64,000 nt of DNA from Dokdonella sp. GTDB taxonomy: Bacteria; Pseudomonadota; Gammaproteobacteria; Xanthomonadales; Rhodanobacteraceae. The notes beneath the pieces are model-generated. The model was given only the letters and a program-made list of their open reading frames with translations, did not search any database and was not told where the DNA came from. Of this stretch, positions 9,236-20,200 are shown in pieces. The translations under genes were made by a program, and so were the position numbers. Positions within the stretch are counted from its first letter, which is position 1, and each line of letters starts with the position of its first letter. Where the stretch lies: assembly GCA_019634795.1 (NCBI GenBank), contig JAHCAR010000001.1, forward strand, positions 496,001-560,000, in the 5' to 3' direction.

Positions 9236-10273
9236 ATGTCGAACGATAACGAGGCCCTCACCTACCGCGCCGCCGGCGTCGACATCGATGCCGGCAATGC
9301 CGTCGTTGAACGCATCAAGCCGCTGGTCGCCCGCACCTTCCGCAAGGAGGTCATGGCCGGACTCGGCGGATTCGGCGGACTGTTCGAACTCGGCGGGCGC
9401 TATCGCGATCCGGTGCTGGTGTCCGGCACCGACGGCGTCGGCACCAAGCTCAAGCTCGCACAGATTCTCGGCCGCCACGACACGATCGGCATCGACCTCG
9501 TCGGTATGTGCGTCAACGACGTGCTCGTGCAGGGCGCCGAGCCGCTTTTCTTCCTCGACTACTTCGCTACCGGCGCGCTCGACGTCGATACCACGGTCGC
9601 GGTGGTCGGCGGCATCGCCAGGGGCTGCGAGCTGGCCGGCTGCGCGCTGATCGGTGGCGAGACCGCGGAAATGCCGAGCATGTATCCGCCAGGTGAATAC
9701 GATCTGGCCGGATTCTGCGTCGGCGCGGTCGAGAAGCTCGCCCTGATCGACGGCACCCGCATCCAGGCCGGCGACGCGATCATCGGCATCGCCTCCTCGG
9801 GCCCGCATTCCAACGGCTATTCGCTGATCCGGCGCATCCTCGAGCGCGCCGGCAGCCCCTACGACCTCGACCTCTCCGGCACCCGCCTCGACGATGCCCT
9901 GATGGCGCCGACGACGATCTACGTGAAGCCGGTGCTCAAGCTCATGCAGCAGCTGCCGGTGAACGGCATGGCCCACATCACCGGCGGCGGCCTGCGTGAA
10001 AACATCATTCGCGTGGTACCGGAGACGCTCGGCATCGACATCGATGGCAGTGCCTGGAAGGCACCCGCCGTATTCGACTGGCTGCAGCATGAGGGCAAGG
10101 TGGCGCGCGACGAGATGCTGCGCACCTTCAACTGCGGCATCGGCTACGCCCTGATCGTTTCGCGCGAACATGCCGGCTCGGTCCTCGATGCGCTGGAAAC
10201 GCTCGAACTGCAAGCCTGGACGATCGGCGAGGTGGTCACCGCGACGGGCGACTCGCGCGTCCACATCCGCTGA
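9236..10273 (+). CDS. purM: PurM, phosphoribosylformylglycinamidine cyclo-ligase
   Basis: A 345-residue AIR synthetase, the same length as the E. coli enzyme. Signatures include [19 protein letters not shown], the ATP-binding [23 protein letters not shown] and [10 protein letters not shown]. PurM closes FGAM to AIR in purine synthesis. The ATG at 9236 was chosen over 9203 because the earlier codon lies inside the extended -10 element. PurN follows after 17 bases, forming the usual purMN unit. Confidence 0.96.
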   Translation: MSNDNEALTYRAAGVDIDAGNAVVERIKPLVARTFRKEVMAGLGGFGGLFELGGRYRDPVLVSGTDGVGTKLKLAQILGRHDTIGIDLVGMCVNDVLVQGAEPLFFLDYFATGALDVDTTVAVVGGIARGCELAGCALIGGETAEMPSMYPPGEYDLAGFCVGAVEKLALIDGTRIQAGDAIIGIASSGPHSNGYSLIRRILERAGSPYDLDLSGTRLDDALMAPTTIYVKPVLKLMQQLPVNGMAHITGGGLRENIIRVVPETLGIDIDGSAWKAPAVFDWLQHEGKVARDEMLRTFNCGIGYALIVSREHAGSVLDALETLELQAWTIGEVVTATGDSRVHIR

Positions 10274-10290
10274 AAGAAGCGGACGGAATC

Positions 10291-10953
10291 ATGCGTATCG
10301 TCGTGCTTGCTTCGGGCCGGGGCAGCAATCTCGAGGCCTTGATCGACGCGCAACGCGAGGCGCGATTGCCGATCACCCTCGTCGGCGTCTTTTCCGACAA
10401 GGCCGACGCCCGCGCCCTCGACATTGCACGTGCAGACGGCATCGCCGCGGTCCATGTCGATCCGCGCGCGTTCGGTTCGCGCCGCGAGTTCGACGAGGCC
10501 CTGTTCGCCGCCATCGCGGCAGCGAAGCCCGACCTGGTCGTGCTGGCCGGCTTCATGCGCATCCTAGACCCGGCGGCATTCAAGCCTTGGCTCGGCCGCA
10601 TCATCAACATCCATCCCTCGCTGCTGCCGAAATATCCCGGCCTGCATACCCACCGCCGCGCGCTCGAGGCGGGCGATCGCCTGCACGGCGCCAGCGTGCA
10701 TTTCGTCACCGCCGAGCTCGACGGCGGCCCGGTCCTCGGCCAGGTCCGGATCGAGATACGCCCCGACGACACGCCGCAGTCCCTCGCCGAACGGCTGCTG
10801 CCGCAGGAACACCGGCTACTGGTGGCCTGTGTCGCGCTGCTGGCCGGCAACAGGCTGCGCTGGGCCGCCAACGGCGTGCATCTCGATGGCGCGCCGCTGG
10901 ACCGCCCCCTGCAACTCGACGAAGACGGTGAGCTGGTCGTCGATGCACGCTGA
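10291..10953 (+). CDS. purN: PurN, GAR formyltransferase
   Basis: A 220-residue folate-dependent GAR transformylase. It begins MRIVVLASGRGSNLEALIDA with the phosphate-binding GSN motif, carries the catalytic region IINIHPSLLPKYPGLHTHRRALEAGD (Asn and His), and has GASVHFVTAELDGGPVL with the catalytic Asp. It transfers a formyl group from 10-formyl-THF to GAR, the step two before PurM in de novo purine synthesis. The gene lies 17 bases after purM. Confidence 0.95.
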   Translation: MRIVVLASGRGSNLEALIDAQREARLPITLVGVFSDKADARALDIARADGIAAVHVDPRAFGSRREFDEALFAAIAAAKPDLVVLAGFMRILDPAAFKPWLGRIINIHPSLLPKYPGLHTHRRALEAGDRLHGASVHFVTAELDGGPVLGQVRIEIRPDDTPQSLAERLLPQEHRLLVACVALLAGNRLRWAANGVHLDGAPLDRPLQLDEDGELVVDAR

Positions 10954-11013
10954 CCATGCAGCGTTCATGTTCGACAGTCCAGAATTGCGCGTTTCCGAGC
11001 GGAGTACCTGGCC

Positions 11014-11718
11014 TTGATCCGAGCCCTTGCCCTTTCCCTGTGCGCCCTGCTGCCGGCAACGGCGCTGGCCCAATCGCCGATCGCGCCGTTCAAGGCCGAA
11101 TACCAGACCTTGCGCAACGGCAAGGAACTGGCGCGCACGACCATCAAGCTCGGCGAAAATGGCGATGCGACGACGACCCTGCTGACCACCACCGAAGGCA
11201 CCTCGGGACTGGCCAGGCTGGCCGGACTCGAAGTCACCGAGGAATCGGTGGTGCGCTGGATCGCCGGTCGCCCGGAGACCCTGCATTACGATTTCCGCCA
11301 GGACGTGGCCTTCAAGAACCGCCGCCGCCACGGCGAATTCGACTGGACGACCGGCCAGGTGCACATGGTCGACGGCAAGAGCGATGCGCGCTATGCGCTG
11401 GTGCCGAACGCGATCGACCGGCACGCGCTGACCCTGGCACTGGCCGCCGACCTCTCACGCAACGCCGAGCGCTTCGACTACAAGGTCGCCATGAAGGACG
11501 CCATCGAGGACGTGCGCTACACGCGCTGCGGGGATGACGTCGAACTGACCGTGCCCGCCGGCACCTTCTCGACCCGCTGCCTCGAGCGCGTCCGCGCCAA
11601 ACGCACCTCGAAAATCTGGTTCGTCGGCAACAACGGCTGGATACCCGTGCAGATCGAGCAGGTCGAACGCAAGGGCGACACGGTCACCCTGCGCCTGGTG
11701 TCGGTGGAGAAAGGCTGA
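11014..11718 (+). CDS. DUF3108-family periplasmic protein
   Basis: A 234-residue exported protein with a signal peptide ([17 protein letters not shown]). Its body is typical of DUF3108: [20 protein letters not shown] near the start and [22 protein letters not shown] near the end. The family is predicted to be an envelope beta-barrel-like or lipid-binding protein; no function is established. The TTG at 11014 is the start, with GGAG nine bases upstream. It lies downstream of purN, a placement that is conserved in this order as I recall. Confidence 0.8.
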   Translation: MIRALALSLCALLPATALAQSPIAPFKAEYQTLRNGKELARTTIKLGENGDATTTLLTTTEGTSGLARLAGLEVTEESVVRWIAGRPETLHYDFRQDVAFKNRRRHGEFDWTTGQVHMVDGKSDARYALVPNAIDRHALTLALAADLSRNAERFDYKVAMKDAIEDVRYTRCGDDVELTVPAGTFSTRCLERVRAKRTSKIWFVGNNGWIPVQIEQVERKGDTVTLRLVSVEKG

Positions 11719-11724
11719 AGCCTT

Positions 11725-11830
11725 GGGAATGGAGAATGGGGAATGGGAAAGGCAAAGCGCGACACGCTCCTGCTCCTCCCATTCCCCATTCCCCATTCCC
11801 CATTCCCCATTCCCCATTCCCCATTCCCGG
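11725..11830. repeat. GGGAATGG/ATTCCCC inverted repeat element, locus 1
   Basis: The left arm (11725-11749) is a run of GGGAATGG-like units and the right arm (11778-11829) is seven units of ATTCCCC, inverted to the left arm and joined by about 28 bases. Related elements occur at 14631, 35719 and 42949. Here it lies between the convergent 3' ends of the DUF3108 gene and murA, where it could act as a bidirectional transcript end. Confidence 0.85.
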
Positions 11831-11833
11831 CCC

Positions 11834-13434
<1,601 letters not shown>

Positions 13435-13527
13435 GAAGAGGCGAATTCCTGGCGATGCTGCGACGGATGGCCCGTCCGGGCCGTCTTGAGCGCCAGCAGG
13501 GGGTAACGGATACAATAGGGAGAGCCA

Positions 13528-14625
13528 ATGTTACTCAAAATACCGCTTCGCCGGAATCAAGCGCCGGCCGACCCGGCCATTTCGCTGCTCAATCCAGTCC
13601 TGATGAACGCCCAACTGAACGCCCCAAACCTGAGCCTGAACAGCCCGATCCTCGACGAAACGACGATTCGCAACAGCGCGATGACCGTGATCGAGACCGA
13701 GGCGCGGGCGATCGCGGCCCTGCAAAAACGCGTCAACGGAAGCTTCCTTCACGCCTGCCAGCTCATGTTCCAGTGTCAGGGGCGGGTCGTCGTCATCGGC
13801 ATCGGCAAGTCCGGGCACATCGCGCGCAAGATCGCCGCGACCCTGGCCTCGACCGGTACCCCGGCGTTCTTCGTCCATCCGGCCGAAGCCAGCCACGGCG
13901 ATCTCGGCATGATCACCCATAAGGACGTGGTCCTGAGCCTCAGCAACTCCGGCGAGACCGACGAACTGCTGACCATCCTGCCGCTGATCAAGCGCCAGAA
14001 CGTGCCGCTGATCGCGATGACCGGCAACGAGTTCTCCTCGCTGGCCAAGCTCGCCGACGTGCACCTCGACGTCTCGGTTTCCGAAGAGGCCTGCCCGCTC
14101 GGGTTGGCGCCGACGGCCAGCACCACCGCGGCCCTGGTCATGGGCGACGCGCTCGCGATCGCCCTGCTCGAGGCGCGCGGCTTCACCTCCGAGGATTTCG
14201 CCCGCTCGCACCCGGCCGGCACGCTCGGCCGGCGCCTGCTCGTGCGCATCAGCGACATCATGCATTCCGGCAAGCAGATTCCGGTGGTCAACCAGCACGA
14301 CTCGCTGACCTCGGCCCTGGTCGAAATGACCCGCACCGGCCTCGGCATGACCGCGGTCACCGACGAACAGGGCCACCTGCTCGGTGTCTTCACCGACGGC
14401 GACCTGCGCCGCGCCGTCGACGACAACGACATCGATCTGCGCGATACCCGCGTCGGCACGGTCATGACCTCCAACCCCAAGACCATTACCGCCGACAAGC
14501 TCGCCGTCGAAGCGGCCCAGGTCATGGAAGCGTTCAAGATCCACGCCCTGCTCGTGGTCGACGAGGAAAACCACGTCGTCGGCGCCCTCAACATCCACGA
14601 CCTGCTGCGCGCGCGGGTGGTCTGA
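13528..14625 (+). CDS. kdsD: KdsD, arabinose-5-phosphate isomerase
   Basis: A protein of up to 365 residues with an N-terminal SIS domain (VVVIGIGKSGHIARKIAATLASTGT, then LSLSNSGETDEL) and two C-terminal CBS domains (around DIMHSGKQIPVV and TVMTSNPKTI). It converts ribulose-5-phosphate to arabinose-5-phosphate, the first step to Kdo of lipopolysaccharide. ATG 13528 has a strong AGGGAG site, but a TACAAT -10-like hexamer at 13511-13516 would put transcription start close to it, so ATG 13603 (340 residues, nearer E. coli length) is a real alternative. It is divergent from ibaG. Confidence 0.93.
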   Translation: MLLKIPLRRNQAPADPAISLLNPVLMNAQLNAPNLSLNSPILDETTIRNSAMTVIETEARAIAALQKRVNGSFLHACQLMFQCQGRVVVIGIGKSGHIARKIAATLASTGTPAFFVHPAEASHGDLGMITHKDVVLSLSNSGETDELLTILPLIKRQNVPLIAMTGNEFSSLAKLADVHLDVSVSEEACPLGLAPTASTTAALVMGDALAIALLEARGFTSEDFARSHPAGTLGRRLLVRISDIMHSGKQIPVVNQHDSLTSALVEMTRTGLGMTAVTDEQGHLLGVFTDGDLRRAVDDNDIDLRDTRVGTVMTSNPKTITADKLAVEAAQVMEAFKIHALLVVDEENHVVGALNIHDLLRARVV

Positions 14626-14630
14626 TTCTT

Positions 14631-14724
14631 CGGGAATCGGGAATAGAGAATGGTGAATAGGCAAATCAAGAGCGCCGACTTGCCTTGCTTCGACCATTCC
14701 CCATTCCCCATTCCCCATTCTCGG
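14631..14724. repeat. GGGAATGG/ATTCCCC inverted repeat element, locus 2
   Basis: The degenerate left arm (GGGAATCGGGAATAGAG...) at about 14631-14660 and the right arm of ATTCCCC units (14695-14722) form an inverted pair. It occupies nearly all of the space between kdsD and kdsC, so any common transcript would carry the hairpin, and kdsC begins only 10 bases after it without a visible Shine-Dalgarno sequence. Confidence 0.8.
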
Positions 14725-14734
14725 CTTCAAATAC

Positions 14735-15283
14735 ATGCCCCCCACCGACATTCCCGCCGAGATCCGTGAACGCGCCGGCCGCATCAGGCTGGCCATTTTC
14801 GACGTCGATGGCGTGCTCACCGACGGCCGCCTCTGGTATGCCGAGGACGGCCACGAGCTGAAGGCCTTCCATGTCCATGACGGGCTCGGTCTCAAGCGCC
14901 TGCGCGCCAACGGCATCGAGGTCGCGATCATCACCGCTCGCATCAGTCATCTGGTCGCCCAGCGCATGGCCGACCTTGGTGTCGTCCACCTCTACCAGGG
15001 CCAGAACGACAAGCGCGTCTGCTTCGACCAGTTGCTGCACGCGCTGCAACTCGGCGCCGATCAGTGCGCCTATACCGGCGACGACCTGCCCGACCTCTGC
15101 GTCATGAACCAGGTCGGCCTCGCCATTGCCGTGGCCAATGCCCACCCCACGGTCGCTAGCCAGGCGCACTGGAGCACGCGCAAGGAAGGCGGTTCCGGTG
15201 CGGTTCGGGAAGTCTGCGACCTGCTCCTCGAGGCCCAGGGCAAGGCCGAAGCGGAGCTGGCCGCGCATCTCGGGAAGCGCTGA
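14735..15283 (+). CDS. kdsC: KdsC, Kdo-8-phosphate phosphatase
   Basis: A 182-residue HAD-family phosphatase of the small, cap-less KdsC type. Motif I is LAIFDVDGVLTDGRL with the nucleophile and acid/base aspartates, motif II is IITARISH, and motif IV is AYTGDDLPDLCVM. It releases phosphate from Kdo-8-P before CMP activation. The gene lies between kdsD and lptC, matching the E. coli order. No purine-rich ribosome-binding site precedes the ATG; a dispersed repeat fills the upstream gap. Confidence 0.93.
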   Translation: MPPTDIPAEIRERAGRIRLAIFDVDGVLTDGRLWYAEDGHELKAFHVHDGLGLKRLRANGIEVAIITARISHLVAQRMADLGVVHLYQGQNDKRVCFDQLLHALQLGADQCAYTGDDLPDLCVMNQVGLAIAVANAHPTVASQAHWSTRKEGGSGAVREVCDLLLEAQGKAEAELAAHLGKR

Positions 15284-15331
15284 CTCCGTGTCCTCGCGAT
15301 CGCCCATGGCAGCTTCGGCCGGGAACCGTCG

Positions 15332-15913
15332 ATGAACATGGACCGGCGTTTCATCCTGCTCGTCATCGGCCTCGCCACGCTGGTCGCGGTCAGCCAGGTG
15401 ATGCTCTGGCTGACCCGGCCACCTGCGCTCGAACCGACCTTCAGCGGACCGCCGCGCTCGAGCTACACGCTCGACAACTTCTCGATGAATGCGCTGGGCG
15501 ACGACGGCAAGCTCAGCTTCACGGTCAGCGGCCCGCGCCTGACCCGACGCAGCGAAGACGGTTCGATCTTCGTCAGCACCCCCGACTACGTCATGGTCGA
15601 CAAGGACGGCAATCCCTGGGTCGGCAAGTCGGATTCGGCCTGGGTCAACAAGGACGGCTCGCTGATGCTGCTCGAAGGCAAGGTCGAGATGGAGCGGGCC
15701 GGCGGCGATGCGGCGAAGGCGGCCACGCTGCACACCTCGGACCTGACCGCGCGACCGAAGGCCAAGACCTTCGAAACCGCCGCAGCGGCGCGAATCGAGC
15801 AACCGGGCTCTATACTGCGCGGCACCGGCCTGCGCGGCGATCTCAACACGAAAGTCCTGGAGCTGTTGTCCGATGTCAACAATACCTTTGAGCCAAGCCC
15901 CCGAAAGAAGTAG
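15332..15913 (+). CDS. lptC: LptC, LPS transport periplasmic protein
   Basis: A 193-residue protein with one N-terminal membrane anchor (FILLVIGLATLVAVSQVMLWL). A periplasmic beta-jellyroll domain typical of LptC follows, including SYTLDNFSMNALGDDGKLSF and the later LHTSDLTARPKAKTFET. LptC receives LPS from the LptB2FG complex and passes it to LptA. Its 3' end overlaps lptA by 41 bases. Confidence 0.88.
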   Translation: MNMDRRFILLVIGLATLVAVSQVMLWLTRPPALEPTFSGPPRSSYTLDNFSMNALGDDGKLSFTVSGPRLTRRSEDGSIFVSTPDYVMVDKDGNPWVGKSDSAWVNKDGSLMLLEGKVEMERAGGDAAKAATLHTSDLTARPKAKTFETAAAARIEQPGSILRGTGLRGDLNTKVLELLSDVNNTFEPSPRKK

Positions 15914-16463
15914 GTTTTCGCCACTGCACAGCCGGCTGGTGGCACTCCTGCTGCTGGCCCTGGCGCTGCCGGCGCATGCCCTGAGCACGGACCGCGACCA
16001 GCCGCTCGACGTGCGCGCCCAGTACAACAAGAGCACGTTCGGCACGCAGAACGTGACCCTCTTCCAGGGCAATGTGCGCATGGTCCAGGGCTCGCTGAAA
16101 GCAACCGGCGACGAAGCCCGGATCTGGGAAATCGATACCGGTGACGCCGATGCCTCGGCCCGGCGCCTGGTCCTGACTGGCAAGCCGGCCCAGCTCGAAC
16201 AGCTGATGGACAACGACGGCGGCAAGCTGACCGCGCGTGCCCTGACGATCGACTACCGCTCCGACACCGGCCTGGCCGAGCTGACCGGCGACGTGGTCGT
16301 CGTCCAGGAAGGCCGTTCCGAATTCCGCGGTCCGCACATGACCTACAACACCAATACCGGCGCCATGGAAGGAGGCAGCCAGGCCCCCGGCAGCGAAGTC
16401 CACATGACCTTCAAGCCGAAGCCGAAGCTCGCAAAGAAAGCCGCAACGGACGCGAATCCCTGA
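15873..16463 (+). CDS. lptA: LptA, LPS-binding periplasmic bridge
   Basis: A 196-residue exported protein with a signal peptide ([15 protein letters not shown]). An OstA/LptA domain follows with the repeated strand pattern [44 protein letters not shown] and [18 protein letters not shown]. LptA polymerises into the bridge carrying LPS across the periplasm to LptDE. The reading frame begins inside lptC and its stop shares a base with the lptB ATG (TGATG). Confidence 0.9.
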   Translation: MSTIPLSQAPERSRFSPLHSRLVALLLLALALPAHALSTDRDQPLDVRAQYNKSTFGTQNVTLFQGNVRMVQGSLKATGDEARIWEIDTGDADASARRLVLTGKPAQLEQLMDNDGGKLTARALTIDYRSDTGLAELTGDVVVVQEGRSEFRGPHMTYNTNTGAMEGGSQAPGSEVHMTFKPKPKLAKKAATDANP

Positions 16464-17182
16464 TGCTGCATGCGGCGAACCTGCGCAAGGCCTATTCGGG
16501 CCGTACCGTCGTGCGCGACTTCGGCTTCTCGCTCAAGCAGGGCGAAGTGGTCGGGCTGCTCGGGCCGAACGGTGCCGGCAAGACGACCTGCTTCTACATG
16601 GTGGTCGGCCTGGTTGCGACCGATTCGGGCAGCATCCGCATCGACGATCGCACCGTGACCCACATGCCGATGCACGAGCGCGCGCGGCTCGGGGTCGGCT
16701 ATCTGCCCCAGGAACCCTCGATATTCCGGCGCCTGACCGTCGCCGACAACATCATGGCGATTCTCGAGTTGCGCGAAGACCTCGATGCGGCCGGGCGCGA
16801 AAGCGAGCTCGAAACCCTGCTCGACGAGCTGCAGATCAGCCACATCGCCAGCAACAAGGGGGTCAGCCTGTCCGGTGGCGAGCGCCGCCGCGTCGAGATC
16901 ACCCGCGCACTGGCATCCCGACCGCGTTTCCTGCTCCTCGACGAACCGTTCGCCGGCATCGATCCGATCTCGGTAGTCGACATCCAGCGCATCGTGCGCC
17001 AGCTCAAGGCTCGCAACATCGGCATCCTGATTACCGATCACAACGTCCGCGAGACGCTCGGCATCTGCGACCGCGCCTACATCATGAACGAAGGCAGCGT
17101 GCTGACCCAGGGCGCGCCGGCCGATGTGCTGGCGAATGAGGATGTGCGGAATGTCTACCTTGGACGCGAGTTCCGCATGTAG
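16463..17182 (+). CDS. lptB: LptB, LPS export ABC ATPase
   Basis: A 239-residue ABC ATPase with Walker [12 protein letters not shown], signature motif [11 protein letters not shown], Walker [15 protein letters not shown] and H-loop ITDHNVRE. The [16 protein letters not shown] segment is diagnostic of LptB. It powers extraction of LPS from the inner membrane by LptFG. It is coupled to lptA by TGATG. The last eight codons form the first part of a 52-bp tandem repeat that continues into the intergenic region. Confidence 0.96.
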   Translation: MLHAANLRKAYSGRTVVRDFGFSLKQGEVVGLLGPNGAGKTTCFYMVVGLVATDSGSIRIDDRTVTHMPMHERARLGVGYLPQEPSIFRRLTVADNIMAILELREDLDAAGRESELETLLDELQISHIASNKGVSLSGGERRRVEITRALASRPRFLLLDEPFAGIDPISVVDIQRIVRQLKARNIGILITDHNVRETLGICDRAYIMNEGSVLTQGAPADVLANEDVRNVYLGREFRM

Positions 17183-17335
17183 GCGGCACCCTCGATCGGT
17201 AGCGGCGAGGGTTGGACACGAATTTCGAATGTGAGCGGCACCCTCGACAGGTAGCGGCGAGGGTTGGACGCGAATTCCGCATGTAGTCGACACCCTCGAT
17301 CGGTAGCGGCGAGGATTCCACGCGAGTCCCGTCTG
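17161..17335 (+). repeat. 52-bp tandem repeat starting inside lptB
   Basis: Three units of exactly 52 bases start at 17161, 17213 and 17265, with a partial fourth from 17317. Each begins with a version of TGGACGCGARTTCCGCATGTAG, which in unit 1 is the lptB C-terminus and stop, and continues with CACCCTCGATCGGTAGCGG then CGAGGGT. Each unit can form a CCCTCG/CGAGGG hairpin. Units 2 and 3 differ from unit 1 at several positions, so the amplification is not very recent. Confidence 0.9.
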
Positions 17336-17625
17336 GGATCGGCCCCAGCGACGTCTCTCTCGGGCTCCGGACTGCCTAGCCCAAGTGCTACTCGCGGAAC
17401 CGGCAGACGCCGTCGACAGGCCGGTTACGGGGGTGACCAATGTGGCGGGAAGCACCGGTTCATCGGGCAGCCGCCCGGGCCACCGGGCTCCCGGCAAGAC
17501 CTGACAGCGCCAACCTGGGCCGGAAAATCCCTGCCGGCCGGCCGCCGATGCAATCAGCTGAGAGTGGACCCGGGCGCCAGCAGCGTCAAGACCTGCCGCT
17601 TGCAGGCAATTGGCGCTAGGATTGC
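17336..17625 (+). other. rpoN upstream intergenic region
   Basis: About 290 bases without a credible gene separate the repeat array from rpoN. I see no clear sigma-70 hexamers, terminator or RNA motif; only AGGA at 17617-17620, just before the rpoN ATG, is recognisable. Confidence 0.5.
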
Positions 17626-19101
17626 ATGAAGCTTCAAGGTGACCGTCCTACGGGCATGAAACCCGCTCTACAACTCCGCGTCCAGTCCCAGCTCGCGCTG
17701 ACGCCGCAACTGCAGCAGGCGATCAAGCTGCTGCAGCTCTCCAGCGTCGAGCTCGAGCTCGAACTGAACCAGGCGCTCGAATCCAACCCGCTGCTCGACA
17801 TCGAAGAGGACGATCCGGACGAGGCCGAAATCGAGGAATTCGTCCCGCCCGAGCACACGCTCAGCGCGCCGGTCGATGCCAGCGATGGCGCCGGCAGCGA
17901 AACGCGCGACGAAACGCCCGATTTCGACGACATTCCGCTCGATCTCGGCGAAGACCGCCGCGACTACCGCGCCTCCTCGTCGGACGACGAGACCCTCGAA
18001 CAGCAGGACGCCGAGGCCGAGGACCTGCGCGACCACCTGCTCTGGCAGCTGAACCTGACCCCGCTTTCGCAGCAGGACCGCTGCATTGCAACGGCCATCA
18101 TCGAAGCGATCAACGACGACGGCTATCTGGACGAAAGCAACGAGGTGATCTGCGCAAGTGTCGCCGATCTGTGCTCGGTGAACATCGAACAGGTCGAAGC
18201 GGTGCGCCATCGCGTGCAGCGCTTCGATCCACTCGGCGCGGCGTCGCGGACGCTCAGCGAGTGCCTCGACGTGCAGCTCGAGGCCCTCGACCGCGAAACT
18301 CCGGGCCTCGACAAGGCCCGGCTGCTGGTCGCCGACTGCCTCGACATCCTTGCCCGCAACGATCGCACGCGGCTGTGCCAGAAGCTGCGCGTCAACGAAG
18401 AGGAGCTCGACACGATCATCGACCTGATCCGCTCGCTGACGCCGAAACCCGGTGCCGGCTACTCCAGCGGTCCGGCCGAATACGTGGCCCCGGATGCCTA
18501 TGCGCACAAGGTCGGCGGACGCTGGCAGGTTTCGCTGTCACCGCACTGCCAGCCACGCCTGGCCATCAACGAGCACTACGCGAGCCTGATCGCCCGCGCC
18601 CAGCGCGACGATGCCAGCTACCTGCGTGGCCAGCTGCAGGAAGCGCGCTGGCTGATCAAGAGCCTCAAGACCCGCGCCGAGACCGTGCTCAAGGTTGCCC
18701 AAGCGATCGTTCAGGCCCAGCAAGCCTTCCTCGAATTCGGTCCCGAGGCGATGCGCCCGCTGGTGCTGCGCGATGTCGCCGAGGAAATCGAGATGCACGA
18801 ATCGACGGTTTCCCGGGTGACCACGCGCAAATACCTGCATACCCCGCGCGGCACTTTCGAATTCAAGTACTTCTTCTCGAGTGGCGTCTCGACCGTCGAC
18901 GGAGGCGCGGCATCGGCCACGGCCATCCAGGCCATGATCCGCAAGCTCATCGACGATGAAAAAGCAGCCCGCCCGCTGTCCGACCAGGCGTTGGCGGTGG
19001 AACTCAATCGCCGCGGCATCAGCGTGGCACGTCGTACCGTCGCAAAGTACAGGGAGGCCCTCAACATTCCATCATCGAACGATCGTTGCCGGCTCGGCTG
19101 A
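17626..19101 (+). CDS. rpoN: RpoN, sigma-54 factor
   Basis: A 491-residue sigma-54. The Gln/Leu-rich activator-interacting region I starts MKPALQLRVQSQLALTPQLQQAIKLLQ, followed by an acidic region II rich in Asp and Glu. The core-binding region and the C-terminal DNA-binding domain come next, with the RpoN box ARRTVAKYREALN near the end. Together with the downstream hpf, ptsN and rapZ it forms the conserved rpoN cluster. The true conserved start could be the internal MKPALQ at codon 11, but AGGA precedes the ATG used. It would drive activator-dependent promoters such as those for pili. Confidence 0.96.
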   Translation: MKLQGDRPTGMKPALQLRVQSQLALTPQLQQAIKLLQLSSVELELELNQALESNPLLDIEEDDPDEAEIEEFVPPEHTLSAPVDASDGAGSETRDETPDFDDIPLDLGEDRRDYRASSSDDETLEQQDAEAEDLRDHLLWQLNLTPLSQQDRCIATAIIEAINDDGYLDESNEVICASVADLCSVNIEQVEAVRHRVQRFDPLGAASRTLSECLDVQLEALDRETPGLDKARLLVADCLDILARNDRTRLCQKLRVNEEELDTIIDLIRSLTPKPGAGYSSGPAEYVAPDAYAHKVGGRWQVSLSPHCQPRLAINEHYASLIARAQRDDASYLRGQLQEARWLIKSLKTRAETVLKVAQAIVQAQQAFLEFGPEAMRPLVLRDVAEEIEMHESTVSRVTTRKYLHTPRGTFEFKYFFSSGVSTVDGGAASATAIQAMIRKLIDDEKAARPLSDQALAVELNRRGISVARRTVAKYREALNIPSSNDRCRLG

Positions 19102-19252
19102 ACGGCAATCGGGCGAGCCTGCGGGAACGCCCCGGCGCCGTTGCGGTCGAAGCCGTCAGCAGGATCCAAAAAAAGCATTCCGGGACCACGCGCACCGCCG
19201 AAGGTCCCGAAACGGGCCGGTAACGACCGGCCTGCCACTGAAGGAGGTTGCC

Positions 19253-19573
19253 ATGCAGATCACGATCAAAGGCCATCAGATCGACGTCACGCCCGCTCTT
19301 CGCAAGCATGCCGAAGGGAAGCTGGAGCGACTGACCCGGCATTTTGACCACCTTCACGAGTTATCCATCGTGCTCAGCATCGAGAAGCTGTTGCACAAGG
19401 CCGAGGCGACGATCCACGTGTCGGGCAAGGACCTGCACGCCGATGCCGTCGCACCGGACATGTACTCGGCGATCGACGCCCTCGCCGACAAGCTCACCGT
19501 CCAGGTCCGCAAGCACAAGGAAAAGCTGACCAACCACCATCCCGAAGAGGTTCGTGCCGCGCGCTACGAATAG
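19253..19573 (+). CDS. hpf: Hibernation-promoting factor (HPF/YhbH)
   Basis: A 106-residue short-form HPF starting MQITIKGHQIDVTPALRKHAEGKLERLTRHFDH, a beta-alpha-beta-beta-beta-alpha fold that binds the ribosomal decoding region. It stabilises inactive ribosomes in stationary phase. A near-perfect AAGGAGGT lies five bases before the ATG, implying strong translation. It sits between rpoN and ptsN, as in many proteobacteria. Confidence 0.93.
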   Translation: MQITIKGHQIDVTPALRKHAEGKLERLTRHFDHLHELSIVLSIEKLLHKAEATIHVSGKDLHADAVAPDMYSAIDALADKLTVQVRKHKEKLTNHHPEEVRAARYE

Positions 19574-19583
19574 AAAAACCTGC

Positions 19584-19612
19584 GGCCGGCCCGCCCTCCC
19601 GGCGGGTCGGCC
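19584..19612. other. Intergenic GC-rich stem-loop between hpf and ptsN
   Basis: GGCCGGCCCGCC (19584-19595) pairs with GGCGGGTCGGCC (19601-19612) with one mismatch and a five-base loop. No T-run follows it on the plus strand, so it is not a classical terminator for hpf; it may stabilise the abundant hpf message or partly attenuate ptsN. There is a T-run on the minus-strand side, but no minus-strand gene reads into it. Confidence 0.5.
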
Positions 19613-19720
19613 GGCACTGCGACGTCCCTGCGAAACCGCGCCGCACCCCGGCCGGCAGCGCTGCGCAGCCCGGCAATGCGATACTGCGCATCCCGGAGGC
19701 TTCCAGAACCCTGACTGCGC

Positions 19721-20200
19721 ATGCCATTCCTTGATCTGCTGAGCGCAGAGCGTGTGCGCACGGAGTTCATCGCCAGAGACAAGGCCAGCCTGCTGCGCAA
19801 GCTGGCTGCGCTGCTCGGCGGGAATCCCGCCGAACGCGAGCTGATCAGGACCGCGCTCGCCGAGCGCGAAGCCCTCGGATCGACCGGCCTCGGCCACGGC
19901 GTGGCCATCCCGCACGGACGCATCGCCGGTATCGACCGGGCCCGCGCGGCCTTCGTACGCCTGGCGCGCCCGATCGCATTCGGATCCGCCGACGGCGTGG
20001 CTGTCGATCTCGTTGCCGCCCTCGTCGTACCCGCACACCAGACCGACCAGCACCTGCAGTTGCTGGCGGAACTGGCCGAAGCGTTTTCGGACGCGCAGCT
20101 CATGGCCAGGTTTCGCCACGCCGCCGACAGCAGCGCGCTGCGCGCGGAACTGGCAGAATTTGGCCGTAACCGAAGCAAGGGCCCGGCATGGACAGACTGA
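19721..20200 (+). CDS. ptsN: PtsN, EIIA-Ntr
   Basis: A 159-residue EIIA of the nitrogen PTS. The phospho-accepting histidine is in [14 protein letters not shown] (His65) and the fold pattern matches the mannitol/fructose EIIA superfamily. In other proteobacteria its phosphorylation state regulates K+ uptake, sigma-54 processes and envelope functions rather than sugar import. Its last 13 bases overlap hprK. Confidence 0.92.
   Translation: MPFLDLLSAERVRTEFIARDKASLLRKLAALLGGNPAERELIRTALAEREALGSTGLGHGVAIPHGRIAGIDRARAAFVRLARPIAFGSADGVAVDLVAALVVPAHQTDQHLQLLAELAEAFSDAQLMARFRHAADSSALRAELAEFGRNRSKGPAWTD

Noticed and set aside
11778-11829. ATTCCCC array as CRISPR or coding repeat
   Set aside because: The unit is 7 bases with no spacers, and frames through it give only low-complexity peptides such as repeated HSPFPIP.
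17082-17321. Minus-strand open frame across the lptB 3' end
   Set aside because: It is produced by the 52-bp tandem repeat and overlaps lptB; the peptide is a repeat artefact.
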